This document shows positions 11,822 to 22,743 of a stretch of DNA of 64,000 nucleotides, one piece after another (position 1 is the stretch's first letter; each line of letters begins with the position of its first letter). The position numbers and the translations under genes are program-made. The DNA is from Heliocidaris erythrogramma (Eukaryota; Echinodermata; Echinoidea; Camarodonta; Echinometridae): NCBI GenBank assembly GCA_025617745.1, contig CM046856.1:39368888-39432887 (forward strand), written 5' to 3'. The notes below the pieces were generated by a model. It was given only the letters and a program-made list of their open reading frames with translations. It ran no database searches and was not told the origin of the DNA.

Positions 11822-12148
11822 TTATTCATCCTCGAAATCACTTTCTGGATCAGGAAGTGCCACATTGGTGCAATGAAGTCCTTTACACATAACACATGCT
11901 GGTGAGCATTGCATCCCGTATTTCCTGCAGGAACATTTCCGTCCTGTACATCCTGCCTTGCAGCTACAGCTGATTACTTTCAGAAGACATGCGGGAGCTG
12001 GCTTCATATCAGTCTGAATGGGCACCAACATCTCGTCGACATTCTTCCATCCCCAATTCTCAGCACATATATCAACTCCACTCCATTGTTGGACCTGAAG
12101 ATAAACACGTTGGCTGTGATACTGAGCTGCTGAGGATGTCCCCAGTAG
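11822..12148 (-). pseudogene. Cysteine-rich (CXC-like) C-terminal ORF fragment inside the 5.4-kb element
   Basis: An open frame runs from about 12148 to the stop at 11822, entering through LLGTSSAAQYHSQRVYLQVQ and QQWSGVDICAENWGWKNVDE, then ISCSCKAGCTGRKCSCRKYG, MQCSPACVMCKGLHCTN and an acidic end (PDPESDFEDE). The C-x-C, C-x3-C, C-x-C spacing recalls Tesmin/TSO1 CXC modules and a family of repeated invertebrate ORFs ending the same way. I recall that family only in outline. Upstream of 12148 the frame dissolves into low-complexity DNA, so only the C-terminus survives. A metal-binding or DNA-binding role is an inference. Confidence 0.5.
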
Positions 12149-14780
12149 TTTTCGGAAGTGTGAAAATATATTTTTCCCCTATTTTATTCCTATTTAAACG
12201 AAAATAGGCCTATTTTTTTCCTATTTTCTTTGGAAAATATGAAAAATTAGATCTATTTTTTGGCTATTTTTTATTTTTTCCCTATTTAATTCCTATTCTA
12301 AGGAAAATAGGCCTATTTTTATTGCATTTCCCTCGGAAATAGGAAGAAAATAGAAGTAATTTTAGGCTATTTTTTTTATTTTTCACCTATTTTCTTCCTA
12401 TTCTAAGGAAAATAGGCCTATTTTTATTGTACTTCCCTCGGAAATAGGAAGAAAATAGAAGTAATTTTAGGCTATTTTTTTTATTTTCACCTTTTTTCTT
12501 CCTATTTCAGGAAAATAGGCCTATTTTTATTGTATTTCCCTCGGAAATACGAAGAAAATGGAAGTAATTTTAGGCTATTTTTTATTTTTCACCTATTTTA
12601 TTCCTATTTCAGGAAAAAAGGCCTATTTTTATCCTATTTCCCATGGAAAATATTATAGAAATAGGCCTATTTTGAGGCCATTTTCTGATTTTTTCCTATT
12701 TTTTAGACCTCATTTCTCTCCGGACTATTTTTTCCCTAGTTTTTGCACTTTTCATTTTTGTCAAAAAAATAGTTTTATCCTATTTTTCAGGCTAGCTCTA
12801 GTTTAATCCTAGTTTTCTCATTATTCTAAAACTAGTTTTGTACTATTTTCCAAACTTTTATCTTTCCCCATGATCCAGCGCTAGTTTTATCCTATTTTCC
12901 AAACTTTATTTTTTCCAGCACTATAGTTTTATTCTAGTTTCCTGACTTCTGTACTTTTGCTAACACTAGTTTTATCATATTTTCCAAACTTTATCTTTTC
13001 CAGCACTAGTTTTATACTATTTTCCAAACTATTGGTTTCTATAGGTCCTAATCAATCATGAATATTCATGAATAACAATCTAAAATATGAAAACTAGTGG
13101 AAATAGATAAATACATTTAGATTTGGGATTAAGATTTGAACTTTGTTAGAAATTTTACTTACATTAAACTATTGTAATGTTGTACACAATTTCAAAAGGC
13201 ATTTTCATATTTCATTAATAAAAGTGTAAATCAATTTTAATAATAAAAGTGTAATCTAGTCAGTAACCATTTTTTTATAGCACTACAACTATGTCCCTAT
13301 ATATAATGAATGTGATACAATTGCTTAGTAGCTAGGTATAGGACATAGGATGTAGGCTATAGGAGTAGGAGAGGATACGATAGGATATGATTACAAGATA
13401 GGATTAATAATTAATAATGTCATGTCATTGTTCCTGTAAGACACCCACAGCATTTCTTCTTATATTAATCTTATAGTTAATTATTTTCTTATTGGTTTTC
13501 TATAGGTCCTATAGAAACCTACAGGATTTCTTATTGGACCTATAGAAACCTACAGGATTATCAGTCCCATAGACACCCATAGGATTTCTATGGGTGTCCC
13601 ATATACCATTTCCATATAGAAACCTATAGAGACATGGGTCTCTATGGGACCTATAGAAATTCTGTCTATAGGATTTTCGACCTGGGTTGTGAGGAGGTCT
13701 TCCTCTTTGTATTTGTATTTTCTCTATTAAGTTTAACCTATTTTCTGCCTAGTTTTCCACTATTTTATTCCTGTTTTTGCCCCATTTTCTCTCTAGTTTC
13801 CCATTATTCAATCCAAATTTTCACCCTATTTTCATTCTAGTTTTTCCCTATTTTTATTTTCTTAATCAAGTTTTATCCTAGTTTCTCAATCTGGTTTTCC
13901 TATTTTCTTTGTATTTTCTCCCTAGTTTTTCCCTATTCCTTATTTGCATTTTCTCAATTAGGTTTAACCTATTTTCTGCCTAGTTTTCCACTATTTTATT
14001 CCTGTTTTTGCCCTATTTTCTCTCTAGTTTCCCATTATTCAATCCCAATTTTCACCCTATTTTCATTCTAGTTTTTCCCTATTTTTATTTTCTTAATGAA
14101 GTTTTATCCTAGTTTCTCAATCTGGTTTTCCTATTTTCTTTGTAGATTTTTCCTATTTTCTCCCTAGTTTTTCCCTCTTACATTGCATTTTCTCAATTAG
14201 ATTCAATCTATTTTCTGCCTAGTCTTCCACTATTTTATTCCTGTTTTTGTCCTATTTTTTCTGTAGTTTCCCATTATTCAATTCCTATTTCCTCCTATTT
14301 TATCCTATTTCTCAATCAAATTTTATCCTATTTTCTGCCTAGTTTTCCACCATTTTATTTCTATATTTTTTCTATTTTCCATCTCCCACTATTTTCTTCA
14401 ACGTGTTTTCCCCTATTTTCTACCTAGTTTTCACCTAATTTAATCCTATTTCCATCCTATTTTTGTTTTTTTCCTATTTCCGGAATAATTTCGAAGGACT
14501 ATTTTCTTTCTGGTTTTATCCTATTTTCTTGGAATAAAAATAGGGAAAAATAGGGAAAAAAATAGGAAAAATGTGTTTCAATCCTATTTTTATCCTATTA
14601 CAAGTAGCTATCTCTACGCTATACAAAATAGGAGAAAAATAGGGAAAAAATATTTTTGACAAACTATTTTTTTCCCAGTTTTATCCTATTTTCTTGAAAT
14701 AAAAATAGGAAAAAATAGGGAAAAAATATATTTCCGTTGGTAATTTTTTTGGATTTTTTCCTATTTTTACCCTATTTCAT
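12149..14780. repeat. 2.6-kb CCTATTTT / AAAATAGG cryptic repeat
   Basis: Nearly every 10-20 bp carries a variant of CCTATTTT, CTAGTTTT or AAAATAGG. 12230-12660 contains four to five units of about 115 bp (GGAAAATAGGCCTATTTTT ... CCTCGGAAATA). 13490-13680 is dominated by palindromic CCTATAGG/CCTATAGAAACC words. 14520-14740 repeats AAAATAGGGAAAAAATA. There is no coding capacity. The pyrimidine bias is on the plus strand for most of the stretch. Confidence 0.8.
13715..14300. repeat. Tandem duplication, about 235-bp unit, 2.5 copies
   Basis: TTTAACCTATTTTCTGCC, followed by the same order of CTAGTTTTCCACTATTTT, CCCATTATTCAATCC and CAATCTGGTTTTCC, occurs at about 13730 and 13964. A more diverged third start is near 14197. 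The unit lies inside the larger CCTATTTT region. Confidence 0.75.
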
Positions 14781-16429
14781 TTCGACTTGGGGTGAGAGGC
14801 AAGCTACTAGGATGTATACTTGTTGTACTAGATGCAACCTTCTGGTGGAAGCGGTTGAATCGGAGAGTGTCCAAGGTCTCACCCACTTTGCCATTCAACA
14901 TAGAAACAAGTGCATTTTCTCCCTTCACCCCACCCTATGACATCTAGCGACCCCCCCCCCCCCCCAATAATGGTTATATTTATGGCAATTTTGACAGGTA
15001 TTTTGAATTAAATAAATATAGTTCATTTTGATTGTATTGTCCAGATAAATGGAATGGGGGTCCCAATGTAGTGAATGTTGGCTCTCGAATGGCTAGGGGT
15101 GCGTGATTTGTTAAAACTTCAGAAGACTGCCAGGGATGCCAGAAATTGCAGGGGGCTGTACCAAGCCTAGCAAGGTTTGGTGCAATTATGGGTAAAATAA
15201 GTATAAGTAAAAGGATGTCTGGAAATTGTAAAAATTTCTTTCATCCGTTTCCCTGTTCCGATAAACATGTGGATATACCGCTATTTCAACTTCTACCACT
15301 CTTGAAATAGGGCTATTGGTCGCCATTTATTGAAATAAATATGCTAATTAATGCAAATCATGTGTGGACACATAGCTAAATTATATGACATTGATTTTAT
15401 CATGTTCATTATACTACAAAACTTTACTACAGGCATCAAAATGATGATTCTTTGATCTTGTAATCCGAAAATACAGACCAAAGCAGATGAATTAGCAAAT
15501 TAATAAAACATTTTTGTAAATATGCAAATTTATGCAAATTGGGAATTCAAGGAAAGGAGAATTTTCCTAATTAGACTTTAGTCAGATTCTCTGATCAAAC
15601 AAAGATCATATAGCTACAAATTTTAGCCCTGTATTTCTCTTTTATTCCAAAATATATAGAATAAATTGACATAATGTTCAAATTGGCGGCCATTTTGAAG
15701 ACTTTTTATGCAAATTTATGCAAATTAGGCTTGATAACATAATTATGTCTCTTTAATATTTCCTTTTTCGTACTCCTTGACCCATAAAACCTATATATAG
15801 CCACTAAAATGAGCGTTTCTCGACTCTCTAATGCCGAGATACAGGCTGGAATCTTGATGGAGTATGCGAAAATAGGCTAAATGGCGGCCATTTTGAATTA
15901 TGCAAATTAGGCATTGTTCCACAGCTCCGATTTTTCGTGATTTTTAGTATGTTATTTTAAACTGTATTTGGGATCATAAACTCCAAGATGGTTTCTTTTG
16001 CAATTAGTGGTGGGTTCCATGGTAATTTTCAGTAGATCTACTAGCCTAGTTAAACATACGATAGCCTACAGATTTCATATTGCCCTTCTACCGTCTACAA
16101 GTTCTGGTTAAGTTATTTGACCCATGTAAATGAGGCAAAATCAAGGAAGACTGAAATAAGAAGGAAAAAGGGGGAAAATATTGAAATCGAGTTACAAACA
16201 TTGTAAAACGTAGGTGTACTGTTCGATACCGAATAAGTATATATCGCGCTATAAAGCTAGCTATTATTGTCGAAGCTCATTCTTGTACATGTAAATAGTA
16301 CAGGTACTGTATTATATAAAAATGTTTCATGTAATTCTATGCCGAATATGAAAGAAAATGTTGAAACCTATGTATAAGACATTTGAAACTAAGTACAGTA
16401 AGTGTTTTTGCCGCGTATCTATCAACCGT

Positions 16430-16960
16430 GGTACAGACCGTTTTCCTGTCATCATTCAACAAAGATTTTGCCATAGAAGTACATTCCTAACATGTAATTT
16501 GCCCAGGAGCATGGCATAATATATTCTTTTATTTCATCATTAACTGAATATATATATGATTCTTGTACATTAAAGCTAGTTTGAAGTATACAAAGTGATG
16601 AATCTGATTCAAATTTTGGTGAAATAAAAAGACATAGTATTATTGTAATGTAATAGAGTGTAGCGATTGTGTTTATGGCATTTGGAAAAAAAAACATGTA
16701 TAGGCCTATCTGTTGAAACGTGTATATATATGTATGAGACATTTGATAAACTAAGTACTGCAAGTATTTCTACATGTATGCGGGCAAGTATGTAGGGGTT
16801 TTTATCAACCATGGTACAGACCATGGGTGTCGATCTCGGGGAGGGAGATGGGGAGTATATATCCGCCCCCCCCCCCCAAAAAAAAATGAGGTGAGGGGAT
16901 GGCCTGTATTATCATCCCCAATATTATTGGATGTAATAAATAAGAATTATTATATATTTT
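16430..16960. repeat. Dispersed segment, paralogue of 18290-18445 plus 19571-19700
   Basis: Shared order: GTGGTACAGACC, TTTTC.TGTCATCA.TCAAC, TAATTTGCC.AGGAGC, TTTATTTCATCATTAA, TATATATGATTCTTGTA. The 18290 copy is split by the MITE at 18446-19570, so this copy shows the approximate empty site. 16860-16960 is the GGCCTGTATTATCATCC segment also present (inverted) near 25730 and 30210 and (direct) near 31580. 16048-16429 shows nothing I can name. Confidence 0.6.
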
Positions 16961-18290
16961 TAACTTAATACCAATAATTACTCATTATGTTTGATCTTGA
17001 AATACCATCATATTTTTAAACGATTATATTAAGGAAATAAGAAATGCCATAATTTCAATGCTAAAATATTGAAGAAAATTCGTTCGCGAGTCGAATTGTT
17101 ATTTTCAATTGAGGGGTCCGTCCATTCCTTCTTTTCATTAAATAAAACATTTTGGGATGCTCTAAAATGCAAGTTTTATGGACAGATTTTTGAAAAAGTC
17201 CCTGGATATCACACTCTCCCCCGCTCGCTCGCATTGCTCAGTGGCGTCTCAAAGGGGGCAGAGGGCACGTGCCCTGTGCGGCACTTGGAGGTGGCGTAAA
17301 AAACGCAAAGGAGAGAAAGAAAAAAAAGGGGAAATGAAGAATCCGCAGGGTAAATGCACTAGAAATCTTGTTTTAGAAGGTCTGAAATGCGGCAATTTTC
17401 CAAAGCTCGGTCGCTTTGCTCCCTCGCATAATCATTTTCTTTCAAGATCTCGTAATTTCGCGCCTCCAGTAGGCCTATATTATATAGTTCTAAAGTGCGG
17501 CCCGGCCCGCGAGACAATTTCATGCGGCCCGCCAAAAATATCTAGTAAGCAAAAATAATAGTCTTGTTTTATACTATGTTGATGCATATCATCCTAACTA
17601 TTGTTATGAATAAAAGCATCAAATTTTTTTTTTCGCTCGCTTCGCTCGCTCACAAAAAGCAGTATCATATTTATCCGTTCCCTGTTCTACAACAAGTTTA
17701 AAAACACCAAAGAAACATGAAACGAAGAAAAAATAAGGACACGGGAGGAGTATTCTAAAATCGTTCAACTGTCCTTAGATGAGGCATTTGGGTATGTATG
17801 CATTACATCTGAGGCGGGGGTTGGGGGCTGAAGCCCTCATCCCCGATAATATCAAAATTTTCCTGCATTCGGGCACCGCCATCTCATTTCCGGGCAGTGA
17901 AATGGTCTTTTTGTAATTTTTATATCTCAGATGATCTAAATTAGCACATTTTGATGACGAAATTAGATTGTCACGATTCTAAAGTGTCAGTAATTTGCTC
18001 GTAAGCTTCGCTCGCTCACTAAATCGAAAAGCTAGAAAGCTTTAACACACAATGTATTCGGGCAATTGAGACGTGAGCTCCATATGTCTGTACGTGTAAT
18101 ACTCAGTGGCCCGCGACGTAATTTCAAAAATATTTCTGCCCCCCTCCCCGACAGAATAATTAAGAACCTAGGGCTTAACGCGTTCAAAATTTGAAAAAAT
18201 AAAGATGTAATTGCTTCGTTCGCTATATATCAAGTAAGTTTCACTGGCTTCGCTCCCTAGCCGGTCATCCCGGCCCCCCCCCCCCCCCCC
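16961..18290. repeat. Mosaic of hAT-like/foldback repeat fragments
   Basis: Contains CTCAGTGGCGTCTC and GGGCACGTGCCC near 17236-17275, and CATTTTGGGATGCTC.AAAATGCAAG (17150), matching inverted copies near 25455 and 29945 and a direct copy near 31850. Words such as TCGCTCGCTTCGCTCGCTCAC (17633) recur through the region. It ends at a C tract at about 18275-18292. No coding potential. Confidence 0.6.
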
Positions 18291-18445
18291 CCAGTCGTGA
18301 ACACGGATCGACACCACTGGTACAGACCATTTTCTTGTCATCAGTCAACATATTGCCATATTGCATTTCTAACGTGTAATTTGCCGAGGAGCTTAGCATG
18401 TTTTCTTTTATTTCATCATTAATTGAGTATATATGATTCTTGTAG

Positions 18446-19570
18446 ACTCTTAAAAATGCGTGGTCAAAAATAACCCCAAACGGGGTTACAAAATGACCCC
18501 GCAAGCGGGATCAACTATATGCACAAACCCCGTGCGTGGTCACCCAAAGTAACCACATAGCGTGGTTACATTTCGACCCCGAATGTGGTCAAAATTTAAC
18601 CACGATTGCGTGGTAATTTCTGCATAACTTGACCCCGCATAATTTGACCCCGCATACTAATGATCATTACCTTATAACCCCGTCAAAACGTACGGGGTCA
18701 TTTCTTCCGACCACGCAACGTGGTCATTTCCCGTCGGACGGGGTTTCTGCCGGATGCGCGTGTACCATCCACGTTTCAAAGATTAAAAAAAAGAAGCTAA
18801 TGTCAAGTAATATCATAACATAATTTGTATATTTTGCTCACTATATGACCTATAACCTATCCTCTCCTATCGTATCGTATAGCATATCATACCCCTATCA
18901 TCCTACTTTAACCCTACTCCTATTATAGTCCTACATCCTATACCTATCCTATACCTATATATCTTGAAAACCTTTACTTTATTATATAGGGACTGTATTG
19001 CAGTGCTTGCTAATTGTGGTTAAAGATTTTAATTTAATTTTCTAATGTAGATTTTTAGATCTTAAACCTAATTAAATGCTTGAATATGTACAACATAATA
19101 ATTAGTATATTTTTCATCACATTTCAAAGTGCAATCATTGCATAAAAACTTAAAAATCAAGTGTCATTTATATATATAAATTCTGGTTGTTTACGGTTGC
19201 TCATGGGTATTCAGGATACATCATGAATATTCATGACAATGGCCCAACGTTTAACCAAGTAGAAGTCGGACCAATACTTTGCTGATGAATAAGCAATATT
19301 TCAAATGGTTAGTGATTAACCAGTGAAATTGGAACATTGTGACCAACATATTTTTGGAAATAACCCATATGGTGTTGACCAATCGCATTGGTACATTTTT
19401 TGACCAGTCCTTTTTTAGAGTGCATTAAAATGACCAGTTTTTGCAAGGTCAAAATGACCACGCAAAAACTGGTCATTTTAATGCAGCGGGAGCATTATTG
19501 ATCGAAAACAACCCCGAACGTGGTCGAATAATTTCGACCACGCAATATGCGACCCCGCATTTTTAAGAGT
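18446..19570. mobile_element. 1.1-kb MITE with ACTCTTAAAAATGCG inverted ends and GACCCCGCA/GACCACGCA arrays
   Basis: ACTCTTAAAAATGCG at 18446 is exactly inverted as CGCATTTTTAAGAGT ending at 19570. The flanks read GTAG on both sides, a probable 4-bp (or 3-bp GTA) target duplication. Both subterminal regions are packed with ACCCCG and ACCACGC words in alternating orientation. A perfect 23-bp hairpin stem lies at 19422-19444/19462-19484. The middle (18745-18975) shares a block (GGATGCGCG, CCATCCACGTTT, CCTATCCTATAC-type words) with 22520-22735. No transposase ORF is seen. Confidence 0.7.
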
Positions 19571-20303
19571 GTAGCTAGTGTATAAAATGATGATCATGTG
19601 TTTCAAATTTTGCTGAAGTAAAATTACTTAGTATTGATCTTATGTCATAAAGTGTAGCAATTATCTTTAATTTATCACATGTACATGTATATCACAACTC
19701 CAAGAAATATAAACATCCCAAAAGGCTTAGGGTAATAGCCTATTGTTCATAAAATATATATTATGCCACCTTGTCAATTTGGTTTTTGGTGACTGAACCA
19801 TGGATGTATAGTGTTGAAGTATGTGTGCATACGGTTCTTTCAAATCATCAAGGTCTGCAAGTGTTTACATGAATATCCTCATGGTCCATGTTTATCATTG
19901 AATTTGAATGAGTGTGTTTTTTGTACCCCTTCCCTATCTTTTCATTTGTTCCTGTTGTGAAAGGTCCTAATAATAGCTTTATAAACTAGCAAAATAAGCG
20001 GCATCTGAAAATCTTCCCGTGGATATTTTTTCATTAATCCAAAGAGGTTCTTTTCTATTCTTTCAATAAAAACATCATTCTGTAAGCCTGTGTTCCAAAG
20101 TAAATATTTGCCTTTAGCTCTTCCTTTTTAACAAAATAAGGGCCAAGAAGAACCACTCCTCGAATAGGGTGTACAATACTTTGCAAAAATCTAAAAAATC
20201 CTTGTTAAGGATCTAAAAATCTGAAAATTGTCGCGGGTTTCCCTGAATAGGGTATCAAATATTTTCCACTAAAATCCTCGTTTAGGGTACTTTTCAGAAA
20301 GTC

Positions 20304-20341
<38 letters not shown>

Positions 20342-20560
20342 TGAATGCGCTCCCCGGTCAAGGTCACAATCCAAGGTTTTCCGATATCACAATAACAGAT
20401 TAATTTGGGATCACCTCTAGAGATCATTCCTAGCTGTGCAAGGATATGTGAGATCAAACTCCCATCTCCCTGCTTTTTGGATGGTAAGGGTCACGTACTT
20501 CGCTTACTTGAGTAAATTAATACCGGCGGCAGTTATTCATGATGTCAAGTGATGGGAATT
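19571..20560. other. Gene-free stretch ending in a 33-bp C tract
   Basis: 19571-19700 continues the paralogous segment described at 16430. 19700-20130 shows nothing. 20130-20290 repeats TCGTTTAGGGTAC/GAATAGGGTATC words related to 10070. 20305-20337 is an uninterrupted run of about 33 C. Confidence 0.6.
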
Positions 20561-20573
20561 TAAATGTAGCACC

Positions 20574-20730
20574 CTCTCTCCTCCTCCTCCTCCTCCTCCT
20601 CCTCCCCCTCTTCCCCTCCTCCTCCCCTCCTCCACCTCCTCCTCCTCCTCCCCCTCCTCCCCCCTCCTCCTCCTCATCCCAGGGGCGTCCATCCGTTTTT
20701 CGAAAGGAGGGGGGGGGGGGGGGCAAGACG
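20574..20730. repeat. (CTC/TCC)n microsatellite and adjoining G tract
   Basis: About 100 bp of CTCCTC/CCTCCT triplets (20574-20675), then GGGGCGTCCATCCG and a G run near 20708-20723. The long Pro/Gly reading frames here are simple-repeat artefacts. Confidence 0.85.
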
Positions 20731-20939
20731 GCCCAATATTACCCTTCTCCACGGTTACAGTGAGGCAGTGAAAATGAGAGAATTTGCGTGCAGAGCGCGC
20801 ATCAGAATTTAAGACTATGATCGTGTAATAGGCCTACCTTTTGTATTACATTGTTTAGAAGGTTTAATTTTTCGAATTTTGCATCAGTTTTCCTTATTTT
20901 ATTTTACACTTCTGGATTGATTGGGGGCAAATGTGTGCC

Positions 20940-21120
20940 CTTCCAATATTTTCGGGGGGGGGGGCACTCAGTATATAATGTGTGGTGGGTATGTGCCGCG
21001 GAGAAGACCCCCATATTTACATTCAAATTCATTAAGTCCGTTCCAAACCATACCATTTTTACTTGTTGAGAAAAAGAAGAGAGAAAGCCTTTCCAAAGCA
21101 CCGGTTTTTTCATTCCGTCT
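20940..21120 (-). repeat. Dispersed repeat, inverted partner of 61560-61740
   Basis: GCACTCAGTATATAATGTG, GTGGGTATGTGCCGC and GAAGACCCCCAT are found in reverse order and complement at 61640-61720, each beside a long G/C tract. 21121-22519 is otherwise plain sequence, with A-rich runs at 21538-21560 and a mixed C/T tract at 22137-22160. Confidence 0.55.
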
Positions 21121-22519
21121 GACCCGCCCCGGCCGCGAATTTGTTTTCCTGTACCTTTGTTTGGGGCTATGCATTTTTTTTACCGTACCGCTAATATGCG
21201 TCAAATTGCTCATAATACGGTTTATTCCGTCAAGACTAGTCTGCATGAATATTCGTGTGAGCGCATGTCAACTCACCCCGCTATACACACACCATAGACT
21301 TGCCATGACACAGAGCTGCGTATGTAGCTAATGAGAGCTTGTGGGAACCATTTCGGTATCATCATATTATATTGTAATCCAGTTCCAAAGACCCCCTTTT
21401 TCCAAATGTATCTCTATATCTCTTACTCATCATTCTTTTTCTCAGCTCATTCTCCTCCCCTTCCTCTTATCAGTCCCTACTTAGTTCATTCTCGTCCTTC
21501 TTCTCCTTTTCTTCACCTCTTCTTCTCTTCTCGTCCACAAAAAAAAAACAAAAAAAAACTTTAGCCATCTGGGAATTTTGAAATCACCAATATTCGGGAA
21601 AGCATCAAAAGTCCTCATTTCCAAGGCAGCGCGAGGTTATTGGCGTATTTTATTATACGAAATTACGCTGTCACCATAAAGTCGCAATAATATTTACTTA
21701 GGCCTAGTATATTTTAAAATTCATTAATAATTTCAGTTTTATTTAAACAGTCTCATTTCATTTGTGGACCTCTCTTCCAGAGAGCACTGCATTCACAGAA
21801 AGTGTTCAGTTAAAAAGCAGACATATACATCAAAGCTGATACTCTGGCATGAGACGTCAGCTCATTAAAATACACTAGATAAGAATATTACATATTGGGC
21901 ACGTCCCTACACGAATATGAGAATTATTCGCCTTCACTCGGGCGCCCCGCTGCCCGAGTATTAATCAGGAACTCGTTGAAGAGTGCCCGAAATTTATATC
22001 TTATTTTGTATTTTCATGACGCAATCACATTTCCGCTATTAGGTGTCAATTAAAGTTAATTTGGGGGCAAAAGATGTGAACCCCAGCTACCTGACAAAAT
22101 ACATGTATACCCTTAGGTCTATATATGCCTCCGTTGCCCCCCCCCCCTTTTTTTTTTTATTCAGTAGGGGTATAGCGAGGCGCATGTATGTTTCATGGGA
22201 CCGCAAGACGGATGGATACGGATCTTCATTATCTGTTTGAAGCCATATGCAGCGCTATGGAGCGCCATTAATCATGATAACCATCTCCTAATGCTGATTG
22301 GCCTAATTGCTCAAGGATCGACTGTCAGGTAAGTTGTTTTGATTTTTGATGATGTTCTGATTGCTTACTAGGCCTATATAATAATTTCATCTCATTTATA
22401 CTTTCCTCTTGTTCCACCATTACAGTGATTTTATAAAAGGAGATGTTCTACAGCAAGCTTAGATTTATATTTTCCATGATACTGAAATCAAGGTATATTA
22501 TTATGTTATTGATAACCTC

Positions 22520-22735
22520 CTCGTGCAGGATGCGCGAGAACCATCCACGTTTGAAAGATGAAACATTTAAATAAAAAGCTAATGTTCAGTGAAGTATATC
22601 ATAACATATTTCGTATATTTTACCTACTATGACCTATGACCTATCCTATCCTAACATATTTCATATCATGCCCCTACATACACCTATGATTCTTCGTTAA
22701 CCCTACTCATGTAATCTTACATCCTATACATACAT
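22520..22735. repeat. Second copy of the core block of the 18446-19570 MITE
   Basis: GGATGCGCGAGAACCATCC, then TATATCATAACATA.TT.GTATATTT, then CTATGACCTATCC and TACATCCTATAC follow the same order as 18750-18975. The MITE ends are absent here, so the shared block is either a separate element nested in the MITE or a decayed relative. Confidence 0.55.
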
Positions 22736-22743
22736 TCCAGATG

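Larger units (their letters stand above)
10594..16047. mobile_element. 5.4-kb element with long, diverged terminal inverted repeats rich in ATTTGCAT
   Basis: The left end (GGCCAGTAGATCTAG...CCACCACTAATTGCAAAAG, 10594 onward) is found inverted at the right end (to 16047). The inverted match continues through CGAAAAATCGGAGCTGTGG, CCTAATTTGCATAATTCA and AAAATGGCC. Arms of roughly 0.8-1 kb (about 10594-11600 and 15250-16047) are themselves built of related sub-units, each with one or two ATTTGCATA words. The interior holds a cysteine-rich ORF remnant (11822-12148) and a CCTATTTT-rich core. No target duplication could be fixed. The superfamily is unknown; a decayed DNA transposon is the simplest reading. 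Confidence 0.65.

Noticed and set aside
20517-20763. Pro-, Gly- and Glu-rich reading frames
   Set aside because: They are translations of a (CTC)n microsatellite and a G tract.
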